A stretch of 26,613 nt of DNA from a virus. A program made the translations under genes and the position numbers. The notes under the pieces were generated by a model, which was given only the letters and a program-made list of their open reading frames with translations, did not search any database and was not told where the DNA came from. Location: positions 1 through 26,613 of IMG/VR virus record IMGVR_UViG_3300011271_000016; one strand, given 5' to 3'. Shown here piece after piece: positions 1-7,875 of this stretch. Positions within the stretch are counted from its first letter, which is position 1, and the number at the start of each line of letters is the position of its first letter.

Positions 1-20
1 AAGCTGGATGCGTTGAAGTA

Positions 21-131
21 TTAAAGCTGCCCACAAAGATACACAATATATTTCAACACATCAAAAGCGCCTAATGTTATTAAAATATATTTCGTAGAGT
101 CGATAGCATCCTGTTTTGCGCTATATCTCAT
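21..131 (-). CDS. Small hydrophobic protein, 36 aa
   Basis: This short ORF begins at an ATG preceded by a strong ribosome site (AGGAGG, 5 bases before the start). It follows the zinc-ribbon gene by 9 bases, so it looks like the next cistron of the leftward operon. The second half (ILITLGAFDVLKYIVYL) is hydrophobic enough for one membrane pass. I do not recognise a family. The ribosome site and spacing are the main evidence that it is real. Confidence 0.5.
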   Translation of the reverse strand: MRYSAKQDAIDSTKYILITLGAFDVLKYIVYLCGQL

Positions 132-140
132 AACGTCCTC

Positions 141-275
141 CTATTTTGTAATGTAAATCTTATGTCGAATGTAACGGCACTTTCGACAGGTTCGTTTAAT
201 CCCAAACTTAGTCTTTACAACATGTGCATCTGACAAGAGATGGCCGCGTTTACATAATAGCTGTCTTGGTCTCAT
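141..275 (-). CDS. Small zinc-ribbon protein, 44 aa
   Basis: The start codon overlaps the stop of the helicase gene (ATGA), with an AAAGGGA ribosome site. The protein has a C-x2-G-H near residues 8-12 and a C-x2-C at about residues 30-33, surrounded by Arg and Lys. This C..GH...C..C pattern is common in small phage proteins and in the zinc-binding part of HNH endonucleases, but no HNH catalytic segment is present. A nucleic-acid-binding role is inferred from the basic charge and probable zinc site. Confidence 0.65.
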   Translation of the reverse strand: MRPRQLLCKRGHLLSDAHVVKTKFGIKRTCRKCRYIRHKIYITK

Positions 276-1549
276 ATCCCTTTATTGTTAGCTAAGAACG
301 CTGGAAGCCCGTTCCAAACTGTCGACTTAATCATATCGGACCTTTCCATAACTGAGATGATATTGGTCACTGAATTGGCCGACGTTTTGTCACTTAAAAA
401 AGTATATACCATGTGCGACGGAATTGGTACTCCTTTATTTTTCACGTTGTAACTCATTATGAAGTGATAGAGTTCATTGATGACTTGAGCATCGCCACCG
501 CTTGACATAGCGATGAAGATGTCGGGCATATGGCCCTCGGCCTCAAACATCCAATTGAGCGCCGTACGGAAATCCTCAGCCGTTATGTGGTCTTGGTTGC
601 TGCGATCGCAAGATGCAATCATACAAAGCTTTAACAAGTGGGCCGTTCGCCTAGTATTGTAGTGTTGGAGGCGTGGATGAGATAGCTTCCCATTTCCAAA
701 TTTGCTATCGTCTGTTATAGACCAAGGCCCTTTGGTTTCGTGCCAGTTATTCATTAAGTTGGCGGCCTCCTGCGTGAATTGAAGTTTACGGTAATGGGTT
801 TCACTGGCAATCTCTTTCAAGTCATGTAGCAGCGCTAGTTTAAGGCCTTCGTCTTGCCGCTTCACTTCATCCATGAGATCCAACGGCTTTATTTGTGTTG
901 TATCATCTGAGTATATAATGATTACGCGGGCAAGAAATCCTTGTTCCCATGCTTGAACTGGCATCATACCCGTTAAGAACGAAGGTGTACAGCATGCGAG
1001 GATGTTCACAAGCGGTTCATGTATGATAATAGGTTCCTTGATAGTTCGGCGGCTTTCTTCATAATGCCTTCCATCATATAGATAAGTAAGAGCATTAAAA
1101 AAATCGGGATCATAACCAGGTATAAGAGCCCCAAGCTCGCCCACAGCAACAAGTAAAGAATTGATTTGCTTAGTTTGATTAATAACACGTGAGGCGCGGC
1201 TAAGCTCGTCGATGAAGGCCGCTTTGGTAAGGGAAACAGGTGCAACATTATGAGTTCCTAATTCGCGCCAAAGCTGTTCACATTCGTGAAGGGCATTGGA
1301 TTTACCGAGGCCGGGCGGACCGACGAGAAAAACATAGAGATTTGGATAGAGATCGGAACCCTGCGAGCGTATCCATACCTTGCGTTCGAGAGCGCCTGCA
1401 ATCGCACATATGGCAGCCCAACGGCGGAATGGTTCAGGCGATTGTATTCCATCTGTATATTCGAGAAAGCCAGCGACCCACGAGGCAAGCTTTCGTCCGG
1501 CTGCAGGAAGGTGGACCACATTGCTTGACACACTCAAAGCACCCAACAA
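272..1549 (-). CDS. Replicative helicase/ATPase, DUF3987-like
   Basis: This 425-residue P-loop ATPase carries a clear Walker A, GPPGLGKS, at about residues 77-84. It is preceded by the RRWAAICAIAGAL-type segment seen in DUF3987 and phage primase-helicase proteins. A hydrophobic stretch ending in GELGAL (about residues 133-140) is a Walker B-like candidate. The C-terminus looks like a winged-helix region. No primase zinc finger or TOPRIM motif is visible, so helicase alone is the safer call. It sits directly after the methyltransferase and polymerase in a replication operon. The start is uncertain: TTG at 1549 overlaps the upstream gene, and an in-frame GTG lies 15 bases further in; neither has a strong ribosome site. 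Confidence 0.75.
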   Translation of the reverse strand: MLGALSVSSNVVHLPAAGRKLASWVAGFLEYTDGIQSPEPFRRWAAICAIAGALERKVWIRSQGSDLYPNLYVFLVGPPGLGKSNALHECEQLWRELGTHNVAPVSLTKAAFIDELSRASRVINQTKQINSLLVAVGELGALIPGYDPDFFNALTYLYDGRHYEESRRTIKEPIIIHEPLVNILACCTPSFLTGMMPVQAWEQGFLARVIIIYSDDTTQIKPLDLMDEVKRQDEGLKLALLHDLKEIASETHYRKLQFTQEAANLMNNWHETKGPWSITDDSKFGNGKLSHPRLQHYNTRRTAHLLKLCMIASCDRSNQDHITAEDFRTALNWMFEAEGHMPDIFIAMSSGGDAQVINELYHFIMSYNVKNKGVPIPSHMVYTFLSDKTSANSVTNIISVMERSDMIKSTVWNGLPAFLANNKGI

Positions 1550-2076
1550 ATTTCACTCGGACCGATGTGGTTTCGATTCCATACTATCCAGCAGAAATCC
1601 GTTTTGCCTCCTTGGGGGATTATACCGAGGCCGCCAGGTGGCATTGAAGGACGGCGAGACAGAATGACAACTTTCTCTGGTGTTATATAATCAGTGAATA
1701 ATTCATAACGTTTTTGACTGGCTAAAAATGCTATGCGAGCTAAAATGGCGACGCGACCAGTTACATTATAGAGAGCGCGTTTTATGAAAAGCTCTGATTT
1801 ATTGTAAGGAGGATTAGTTACTATGTTATCATATATGTTAGTATCTTTTAGATAATCAATTCCACTTACACCAAATCCACGATCTATTAAATCGTGTGCC
1901 GTACAAGTGAAGCCATGTGCTGTAAAGGTTAATGGAATTTTTCCGGTGCCACAAGCAGGATCATGGATCTGTCCTTCAAACTTAATGGCTTTGATAAGTG
2001 CTTCGATACACCAACGTGGCTCAATGTAGAAATCGTTGTCATTTCGTTGATACGTTTCTGTAAACTCATATGACAT
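1534..2076 (-). CDS. DNA adenine-type methyltransferase
   Basis: The protein has the SAM-binding motif I as DPACGTG (about residues 39-45) followed by the catalytic motif IV as NPPY (about residues 88-91). That order and the NPPY form point to an N6-adenine (or N4-cytosine) methyltransferase acting on DNA. It is short (180 aa) with no visible target-recognition domain, as in many phage orphan methylases. No restriction enzyme gene is adjacent. I chose the ATG at 2076 (MSYEFTE) because GCGAGA lies upstream and it overlaps the polymerase stop by only 11 bases; a longer start at 2100 exists. A likely role is to modify phage DNA against host restriction. Confidence 0.8.
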   Translation of the reverse strand: MSYEFTETYQRNDNDFYIEPRWCIEALIKAIKFEGQIHDPACGTGKIPLTFTAHGFTCTAHDLIDRGFGVSGIDYLKDTNIYDNIVTNPPYNKSELFIKRALYNVTGRVAILARIAFLASQKRYELFTDYITPEKVVILSRRPSMPPGGLGIIPQGGKTDFCWIVWNRNHIGPSEICWVL

Positions 2077-3580
2077 TTCGATCTCGCTTTCGATCATCAT
2101 GGCCGCGCCACGTTCTCAGCGCGTCGGGATCGTCTTTATCATCAGACCAATTCCAACCAACCTTCGCTTCCGCTGGAATAATAAAGTCGCGGCCACCTTT
2201 TAAGTGAACCACTTGCCCAATTTTAGAGAGCGCCTTTTGAATGATCCAGTCTTCGTCTTCTTCACGATACTGAAAGAGTATAGAGTCATGCACTTGCAAC
2301 AATAAATGGCATATGTCTTCGCGCCACAGCGCCAGCATTCCACGGTCAATAACGTCGGCAGTAACGCTTTGCGGTTCATAAGCTATTGCCTTACGAATGG
2401 TTTCGGGATCGTTAGGGTGGCCAAAGAAGCGGCGCGGCCGGCCGAGCATTGTCGTGAGGGTTCCTTTAATCTTGATTTGTTGTTCAACATATTTCCACCA
2501 ATCTTGAAATGCGGGGAATGCTGTGAAGTATTGCCTTTGAAAATGTTCTATATCTCCTTTTGGAATATGAGTTTCGCGCGACATTGTCGTAGGTTCACCT
2601 TGATAATTGGAACCATGTCCTAATCGCTTCGAAGCGTCACGATAAGTAAAATCACGATAGAACTTACCATTAGCCACGCGGCGGTCGTCAGCAAGATTGC
2701 CGTTCCAAGGTAAGTTTCTGTAAGCGATCCTAGCGACAGATGTATGAAGATCACCAGACTCACAAGAATCGAGGTAACGGCTATCCCTGAACAGATTCCA
2801 ATGAATAGCTCCGCAGACGCGGGAGTCGGATTGCTCGAGATCGATGTTGCCGAATTTGTATCCCGAATCAGAGATGAAACATGACCTAAGTCGGTTTTCC
2901 ACATTCTGTAAGTTTGTGCCCGTGCCGAAGTCGGAAAATGAAGAAGCAAGTCTTCCCGTTGTAGTGCCTGCAATGTTGAAGGAAGTTCGAAGTCGTCCAT
3001 CGGCATCAATTGCAGTACTAAGGAAGGAGATCCTTTTAGCGTGCTCTCGTAGAAGGTATAAGTGCCGGACGATAGGTTCTGCATAGAAGTAAGCCTCCAA
3101 CTTTTCAAGGGCGTTGCGATCAACGGTGCGAACGCGATCGCCTGCGGCATTTCGTTTGGTGATTTCGGCTATGCCCATAACTTCGAAAAATAAGGTTTGT
3201 AGTTGGTCGTCGGACGGCCAAGGGTTTTTGCGGGTCTTGCCGATCTCGAATTGCCAGCCAATGCCCTCGCGGATAATGCGATTTAGCTGCAATGCTACGA
3301 TGTTGACCTCTTCACGATAAGTATGCAGGAGGGACTTACGACGCTCTTCGTCAATAATGACACCGCGCATATTCATTTCAAGAATTGGGCCTTGAAGGTC
3401 GCGCGAAAGGTTGTAGATATTCTGGGTGTCGGGAGTTAGTTGAGGTAGGAGGTCTTCGAGGACTTCGGCTGTGACGCAGCAATCTAAACCATTGTATATC
3501 CACAGCCGCTCCGTTTGCGTTGAAGGCATGGACTCGGGCGTTAAGGAAGCAGTGTTAATGATTTTCATTTGGTCAATCAT
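2066..3580 (-). CDS. Family A DNA polymerase, C-terminal part (exo III motif plus polymerase domain)
   Basis: This is the polymerase half of a split DNA polymerase I. It begins with the third exonuclease motif, Y-x3-D (YNGLD, residues 29-33). It then carries TTGRL, palm motif A (NIDLEQSDSR, Asp about 247), the finger helix motif B with Lys about 318 and NYQG, and motif C (VHDS, about 431-434). Exonuclease motifs I and II are on the separate upstream gene at 3873-4949. The ATG at 3580 overlaps the end of the small intervening gene by 8 bases, suggesting translational coupling; no good ribosome site is visible, and a GTG at 3682 is an alternative. The product would synthesise phage DNA, probably in complex with the upstream half. 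Confidence 0.88.
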   Translation of the reverse strand: MIDQMKIINTASLTPESMPSTQTERLWIYNGLDCCVTAEVLEDLLPQLTPDTQNIYNLSRDLQGPILEMNMRGVIIDEERRKSLLHTYREEVNIVALQLNRIIREGIGWQFEIGKTRKNPWPSDDQLQTLFFEVMGIAEITKRNAAGDRVRTVDRNALEKLEAYFYAEPIVRHLYLLREHAKRISFLSTAIDADGRLRTSFNIAGTTTGRLASSFSDFGTGTNLQNVENRLRSCFISDSGYKFGNIDLEQSDSRVCGAIHWNLFRDSRYLDSCESGDLHTSVARIAYRNLPWNGNLADDRRVANGKFYRDFTYRDASKRLGHGSNYQGEPTTMSRETHIPKGDIEHFQRQYFTAFPAFQDWWKYVEQQIKIKGTLTTMLGRPRRFFGHPNDPETIRKAIAYEPQSVTADVIDRGMLALWREDICHLLLQVHDSILFQYREEDEDWIIQKALSKIGQVVHLKGGRDFIIPAEAKVGWNWSDDKDDPDALRTWRGHDDRKRDRNVI

Positions 3581-3842
3581 TTCTAGCGTGTGGATACTCA
3601 CACTGATGTGGGCTTCCTTGCACACAAGGTTTTTTGCCACTTTGACACTTGTAGCATCGATGGTCTCTAAAGATATCTTCACGCCCAGTCATATGCGATG
3701 TCGCCGGTGTAGAGCGATTTGAGGATGACAAGCTACATTCGACTAACCTCCCTGGCTTAGAACCTCCATTAGATGTAATCTGTCTGAGACGCAATGGATA
3801 CATACACCATTTATTTCGATCCATTATCTTCTGTAGATCCAT
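3573..3842 (-). CDS. Small cysteine-rich (zinc-binding) protein inserted between polymerase halves
   Basis: The ATG at 3842 has an excellent ribosome site (GAAAGGAG, 7 bases upstream). The 89-residue product ends in a C-x2-C-x6-C-x7-C cluster (CYKCQSGKKPC...C) followed by EYPHARND, a tail I recall from small alphaproteobacterial and phage proteins. The four cysteines suggest a zinc site. The middle of the protein is Ser/Thr-rich and unremarkable. It lies exactly between the exonuclease I/II motifs and the exonuclease III motif of the polymerase. It is either an inserted gene or part of a mobile insert; no HNH or GIY-YIG endonuclease motif is visible. Confidence 0.6.
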   Translation of the reverse strand: MDLQKIMDRNKWCMYPLRLRQITSNGGSKPGRLVECSLSSSNRSTPATSHMTGREDIFRDHRCYKCQSGKKPCVQGSPHQCEYPHARND

Positions 3843-3872
3843 AGCAACTCTCCTTTCGTACATTCACCATTT

Positions 3873-4949
3873 TCATTCCTCCCGTTGATCTTTGACAGTC
3901 TGTTCACCCTTGCCACGCATAAGCTTCCAAGCTGGCTCGTTAGAATAAATTGATCCGAGGAAACCAAGTCCCTTTTGTACTTCTGGCTGCAATGCGTGAT
4001 GTAATAACATGGTATCGTGCTTGCAGTTCCTGACTGTGATACCATAGCGCCGCCACAGGAAATGGATGTCATACATGCCGTTTTGAAACACCTTTTCTGG
4101 TGGAAGTTGACAGATTTCCTTGATTAATTTCCAAACGAACAACTCCTCGCTTGCTGACCAATACGACTTTGTCTCGCGGCGCCAATCAAATATTGGAATG
4201 ACGAGGCAGTGCTGTGTTGTCCAGGCGAAGCCGATGCAGGTTATTTGGTCGGCTACTGTCTCGATATCTATGCTTAGGCGATCCGATAGAGTGATCTCGG
4301 GAATAATTTTGATGATATCGTCAACAGATTCGGGAATGTAGATAAAGCGCTCAGGCCGACGAACTTCGGGATATGCTGCTTCGCGCGCCGCTTTTATCAA
4401 ATCAAAGACTACTATCGGGCGGAGATGCCACGAATCTCTAAAGAGATATGCAGGATGGAAGGTTGGGAGAAACTTTCCATAAGGTGAGGAAGCCACAGCT
4501 CCACGGATTTTAGTGATAGTTCCTTGGCCAATAGCAAACCAAGAAGCTGTTGCTCCAAGCCCGATAATGAGATTCGGTTTCCTGTCACTGAGTTCGTTAC
4601 GTAAACGTTCGAGATGGTGGTAATATTCTCGTCGGACATATTGTCCATTACGGATTCCTGGGAGTCCATCAACACGCTCCTTCTGACACAGTTCAGGTAT
4701 GCGGTTGCCCTTAGGCTGCTCATTGAACACATTGGTTAGATGAATGCCGGCTGTCTCGAACGTAGCGTCGCGGTTGTTGTATATGCCGCGCCATAGATCT
4801 CGGTTGAGGTTATAGGCTGTGCCAGGGGGCAACAGGCCGGCCTCTTCGAGCATTCGATTTAGCTCGCGGCCAGAAGCGCCGACGAATGGGCGCTTAGCAG
4901 CGGCCTCATCTTTTCCCCACGCCTCTCCAATGATGGCAATTCGACTCAT
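3873..4949 (-). CDS. Uracil-DNA glycosylase-like domain fused to DNA polymerase 3'-5' exonuclease N-terminal part
   Basis: Residues 1-190 look like a uracil-DNA glycosylase superfamily fold: GEAWGKDE (8-15) in place of the usual GEAPG motif, and FHPAYL (about 164-169) as the active-site His motif. Cysteines for the family 4 iron-sulfur cluster are not apparent. From about residue 200 it becomes the DnaQ-like exonuclease of family A polymerases, with motif I SIDIET (Asp228, Glu230) and motif II NGMYD (Asp294). It stops before motif III, which is on the next ORF. The exonuclease should therefore work only if both proteins associate, or if the halves are joined by RNA processing. The tail SNEPAWKLMRGKGEQTVK is typical of the uninterrupted polymerase family. 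Confidence 0.85.
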   Translation of the reverse strand: MSRIAIIGEAWGKDEAAAKRPFVGASGRELNRMLEEAGLLPPGTAYNLNRDLWRGIYNNRDATFETAGIHLTNVFNEQPKGNRIPELCQKERVDGLPGIRNGQYVRREYYHHLERLRNELSDRKPNLIIGLGATASWFAIGQGTITKIRGAVASSPYGKFLPTFHPAYLFRDSWHLRPIVVFDLIKAAREAAYPEVRRPERFIYIPESVDDIIKIIPEITLSDRLSIDIETVADQITCIGFAWTTQHCLVIPIFDWRRETKSYWSASEELFVWKLIKEICQLPPEKVFQNGMYDIHFLWRRYGITVRNCKHDTMLLHHALQPEVQKGLGFLGSIYSNEPAWKLMRGKGEQTVKDQREE

Positions 4950-5188
4950 TTAATGCGTTCTACTTTTATCATATCATGAATCAGCTGTCTTGTACTAAAT
5001 TTCATTCCAAGTAAAGCCTTTTGCCGCCTAACAAAATTGCAGCAATCTCCTGAAACTTTTCGTTGTGATTTTGTTAAGCCTCCACCATTTACAGGATATA
5101 AAAAATAATCGCCTACAGCCATATCTTTTAGCGGCCATATATAACGATCGCTTGTAAAACCTCTGACAAAGCTATGACGTTTTGCCAT
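4946..5188 (-). CDS. Small conserved phage protein, DUF7303-like
   Basis: The 80-residue protein starts after a strong AGGAGGG ribosome site and its stop overlaps the next gene by 4 bases. It contains WPLKDMAVGDYFLYP and a basic C-terminal half with FSTRQ and VERIK. This resembles the small phage domain whose pattern is a hydrophobic strand, M-x-VGD-x-F, then a helix with Arg/Lys, and a terminal V-x-RI. The family has no established function that I know of, and its basic charge suggests nucleic-acid contact. The assignment is from memory of the pattern. Confidence 0.7.
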   Translation of the reverse strand: MAKRHSFVRGFTSDRYIWPLKDMAVGDYFLYPVNGGGLTKSQRKVSGDCCNFVRRQKALLGMKFSTRQLIHDMIKVERIK

Positions 5189-5489
5189 CTTGGCCCTCCT
5201 TATATTGCTTATATTCGTCGCCGTGCAGTCCTATCGGAAATAGAATATGTTTAGGAATGTGACTGAGGCAATAATATTCATTGCTGATCAAGTATAATGG
5301 CATTTTTGCGCCGCATTGTGAGCAGGCCAATGGCGTCTTGATTGGTGTAGATTCCTTTTCTGGGAAACCGGCTTCTAGTGCTGAATAATAATCCAGGAGA
5401 CCAGCAAGATTCTTTATGTCTGTTATATGCAGTGGAGTTATGCTGTTTGGATAAGCCTCAACATACTTCGCTACTGCTAGAAGATTCAA
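5172..5489 (-). CDS. Small zinc-ribbon-like protein, about 105 aa
   Basis: The reading frame is open further upstream inside the methyltransferase gene, but that part looks like shadow coding. I place the start at a TTG (5489) preceded by GAGGTAG, which gives a 32-base overlap with the upstream gene; the start is the weak point. The body contains C-x2-C (CSQCGAK) and later C-x2-H (YYCLSH), a plausible zinc-binding site. An amphipathic helical stretch precedes it. No family is recognised. Confidence 0.55.
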   Translation of the reverse strand: MNLLAVAKYVEAYPNSITPLHITDIKNLAGLLDYYSALEAGFPEKESTPIKTPLACSQCGAKMPLYLISNEYYCLSHIPKHILFPIGLHGDEYKQYKEGQDGKTS

Positions 5490-6720
5490 GGCTACCTCGT
5501 GTTTTCTCGAGCGCGCGATTTGCGTCAGCCGCGAACTCAGGATCTCGTTCGAGTCCAAAAACGGTTTCGGCCCCGAGCTTTGTGGCCGCGCGAAGGGCAC
5601 TTCCGCTTCCGCATGTAGGATCGAAGAGTCTGGTTTGGCCATCGACGAGCATTTCGAAGAAGTATTCGAGGGCGGCTTGGGACTTTTCATGGGGATGGAT
5701 CTCTCGTTCAGTAGGCGCGGTGAAAGAATTGTTCTTTACGCGTACGATTTTTCGATCATTACGCCAGCCAAAGAAAGCCATGTCGTAGGTGCGACGTGGC
5801 CGGCGTTGTGGATCGGGTGCTATGCCCTCAGAACCACGTAACCAAATTAGGGGATGCTCGTCGAATTGAAAGCCATCGAGGAGCTTGAGTAGTTCCCATG
5901 TTTGGCAATAGAATGTTGGGCTAAACCAAAAAATCATATGCGCAGACTCAGTACAGAAGTTGTCGAGATGAACTGATAAGGTTTTAAAAAGAGTCCAATA
6001 TATGTCTGGTGAATCATCATAATGTACGTTTAAAGATGAATCTGATTGTCCTTCACTCTTATGTGCATTTATACCGTAAGGGAAGTCACAATGAATGAGA
6101 TTGAACTTTGGGCCATTGTAAGCTGGTGCCCATTCATTGAAGTCAGCGACAACTATTAAATTAGATGATGTATATAGTACGTTTAACGTACTTTGCAGTT
6201 CATCCTGCTTTTGCCGCTCTATCAAGCGCGTAGCTGTATTATAGGCTGTCCTGAATCCGTCCGCTGTAGCGACGCGAGGATTGTTGATAACTTTTTCTAG
6301 CGTTAGGTGATTGGAAACGGCCTGTTTGTTCAAGCCGATGGCGCGGCCAATACTTTCCATATTAATGTCAGGTTCTAAGACACGGCGGAGATTGACGTAT
6401 TTTATGTAGGCGTCATGCTGCTCGCGCCAAGTCATGTCCTTGCGGCGAGTATTCTCTTCAGTCTCGACAAGCTCGCGCTGAAGCGGATCTATCTCATCGT
6501 AGAATTGAAATGAGATATCGGTCCAGCCAAGGCTGCGGCATGCCAAGAGGCGGCGATGACCTGAGACGAGGGCGTGCTCGCGAGTGAGGAGAATTGGATG
6601 AATGAGACCGAGACGGCGAATTGAATCAGCGAGATCATCGATATCGCCGAGTTCCTTTCGCTGGCGTTCATCGATAGTGATGCTGTCGATTGCCGCGGTG
6701 TAGAATATACCGCTAGTCAT
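5458..6720 (-). CDS. ParB-like domain fused to DNA methyltransferase
   Basis: Residues 10-110 form a ParB/Srx N-terminal domain, with IDDLADSIRRLGLIHPILL and the nucleotide-binding-type box SGHRRLLA (53-60). Residues about 122-140 form a helix-turn-helix (SIGRAIGLNKQAVSNHL). The second half is an amino-methyltransferase with catalytic DFPY (212-215; the usual form is DPPY) and SAM-binding FDPTCGSGS near residue 370. Motif IV before motif I is the beta-class order. Such ParB-methylase fusions are known in phages. Their role is usually taken as DNA modification with sequence targeting by the ParB part; this is not proven here. A copy of the GTACGT-N3-ACGTAC palindrome lies inside this gene, between the two domains. 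Confidence 0.88.
   Translation of the reverse strand: MTSGIFYTAAIDSITIDERQRKELGDIDDLADSIRRLGLIHPILLTREHALVSGHRRLLACRSLGWTDISFQFYDEIDPLQRELVETEENTRRKDMTWREQHDAYIKYVNLRRVLEPDINMESIGRAIGLNKQAVSNHLTLEKVINNPRVATADGFRTAYNTATRLIERQKQDELQSTLNVLYTSSNLIVVADFNEWAPAYNGPKFNLIHCDFPYGINAHKSEGQSDSSLNVHYDDSPDIYWTLFKTLSVHLDNFCTESAHMIFWFSPTFYCQTWELLKLLDGFQFDEHPLIWLRGSEGIAPDPQRRPRRTYDMAFFGWRNDRKIVRVKNNSFTAPTEREIHPHEKSQAALEYFFEMLVDGQTRLFDPTCGSGSALRAATKLGAETVFGLERDPEFAADANRALEKTRGSLESSSSSEVC
6177..6191. promoter_or_regulatory. Palindrome GTACGT-TTA-ACGTAC (site 3)
   Basis: This perfect 6-bp-arm palindrome (7-bp arms if the flanking A and T are counted) matches two sites in the intergenic region near 19.5 and 19.96 kb. 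It also shares TATATAGTACGTT (6171-6183) exactly with the reverse strand of the 19.96-kb site. It is inside the ParB-methyltransferase coding region, between the ParB and methylase domains. It could be a binding site for a phage protein. Confidence 0.55.
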
Positions 6721-6941
6721 GTTATTCTAAGATGTGTTATTAAATGTACACAGAAATCGGCATGGCGATGGTCATCTATTCTATATATTGCAAAATCAGT
6801 AATCATTATGATATGGTTACTACGTACTGTTAATGATTCAATTCTTTCAAACTCGTGTGGTAATTTAAATATTGGTTCTAACAGCTTATTTATATCCATA
6901 GTGGGGTCCTTAATATAGCCTAACGCGACCCGGCTTTCCAT
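6717..6941 (-). CDS. Unknown small protein, 74 aa
   Basis: The ATG at 6941 follows AGGAAGGA, and its stop overlaps the ParB-methyltransferase start by 4 bases. An in-frame ATG at 6899 with AAGGA upstream is also possible and would give a 60-residue product. The protein alternates charged and beta-branched residues (TVRSNHIIMITDFAIYRI), suggesting a small beta-rich fold. No family is recognised. Confidence 0.65.
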   Translation of the reverse strand: MESRVALGYIKDPTMDINKLLEPIFKLPHEFERIESLTVRSNHIIMITDFAIYRIDDHRHADFCVHLITHLRIT

Positions 6942-6989
6942 ATCGCGTCCTTCCTTTCAGGCGTCAGCTTTCGCTGATGGGCGGCTATG

Positions 6990-7445
6990 TTAGGCTGCTT
7001 TCGTTGTCGTATCGATTTCGGCACGTAGCCCCATAGTACCATCACGACGCTGGAACGGGCGGTGGGCGATGTGGCCCTTGAACTGTTGGCCGACTGACTC
7101 GGCGATCGCCTGCGTAACGCTCAAGCCACCCTTGACGCCAAGAACGTCTCGCAGGAAATTGCGAATCATCGAGGCCGAATCGGCAGTCATGTAGAACGTC
7201 AGTGACATTTCCTTGCCGCTTTGGAGACCGCCGATTTCATCGAGGGCCGCCCGATCAACATCTTCGAGGGCTTGAATTGGTCGCAGCTTGAACTCCCAAA
7301 ATGGCGTCTGCTTGTTGCTTGATTTGCCGCTTTCGGGCATTCCGTTAATGAGCCAAACGTAGGTGCCAACAGGAAAGGGTTTGGGGTCCTCGATATCGTC
7401 GAGACGCATGTTGGAGATTTCTTCGAAGGAAGTGGGGTTGGGCAT
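6990..7445 (-). CDS. Conserved phage replication-associated protein, possible ssDNA-binding partner
   Basis: I place the start at the ATG at 7445 (MPNPTSFEE) because AAGGA lies upstream; the longer form has none. The 151-residue protein has a central beta-rich part (PFWEFKLRPIQAL) and a long region with GLQSGKEMSLTFYMT. It then has helices with FLRDVLGV and a terminal RRDGTMGLRAEID strand. Genes of this kind often sit beside Sak4-like recombinases in phages, where the partner is an ssDNA-binding protein, so that role is inferred from context. GKSS at about residue 41 is not a P-loop. Confidence 0.7.
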   Translation of the reverse strand: MPNPTSFEEISNMRLDDIEDPKPFPVGTYVWLINGMPESGKSSNKQTPFWEFKLRPIQALEDVDRAALDEIGGLQSGKEMSLTFYMTADSASMIRNFLRDVLGVKGGLSVTQAIAESVGQQFKGHIAHRPFQRRDGTMGLRAEIDTTTKAA

Positions 7446-7566
7446 TACTAGGATTCCTTTATGTGAAGTGGGAAGGTGCCGATCGCGATACAGAGACACA
7501 GCTGGGGAGGGTATCCACCGGCGCTCAGTGTTACAAAGCCACTTACTGAGTTGGCTATCACAAACA
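7446..7566. other. Short intergenic gap, nothing recognised
   Basis: These 121 bases separate the leftward genes at 7567-7875 and 6990-7445. Apart from the AAGGA ribosome site of the downstream gene, I see no convincing promoter, terminator or small ORF with a ribosome site. Confidence 0.4.
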
Positions 7567-7875
7567 CTAAAAGGAGATGTCGTCGCCGTTCTTGGAATTA
7601 TCAGTTATGGCAAGTGGGTCATTCCTTTTATTCCAAGAGTAGCGACGCTGAGTTTCTTCAATTGCAGGACCGAGACGTGCTGAAGTTGAGCTATCTTGAG
7701 TGCCATAACTGCCACAGGATAACACATATGATACTTTTGGATGCCAATCGGCGACGCGGCCACGGCATTCTATGTCCAGACGAAATTCTGCAATATGCAG
7801 TTCATCAAACGCGCGACGAATATCATCTAGAGCATCCATGATATAGGCGTGAAGTTGTTGATAACGATCAGCCAT
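7567..7875 (-). CDS. Unknown small protein, 102 aa
   Basis: The ATG follows GAAAGGAG, and the gene start overlaps the end of the ATPase gene by 8 bases. The N-terminus (RYQQLHAYIMDALDDIRRAFDE) is a charged amphipathic helix. The C-terminal third is polar and likely disordered (RRYSWNKRNDPLAITDNSKNG). No family is recognised. Position between the ATPase and its probable ssDNA-binding partner suggests a recombination/replication accessory. Confidence 0.6.
   Translation of the reverse strand: MADRYQQLHAYIMDALDDIRRAFDELHIAEFRLDIECRGRVADWHPKVSYVLSCGSYGTQDSSTSARLGPAIEETQRRYSWNKRNDPLAITDNSKNGDDISF

Noticed and set aside
3541-3900. Group I intron core in the polymerase insert (AAGATAT and TTAGAGACC words)
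   Set aside because: The words resemble intron elements but occur in the wrong order and I could not build a convincing P3-P7 fold. The small gene explains the insert better.
5489-5690. Longer N-terminus for the zinc-ribbon gene at 5172
   Set aside because: This part lies entirely inside the methyltransferase gene in another frame and is Ser/Pro-rich shadow coding.
6990-7445. P-loop ATPase based on SGKSS
   Set aside because: The surrounding residues do not form GxxxxGK[ST] with a preceding hydrophobic strand.
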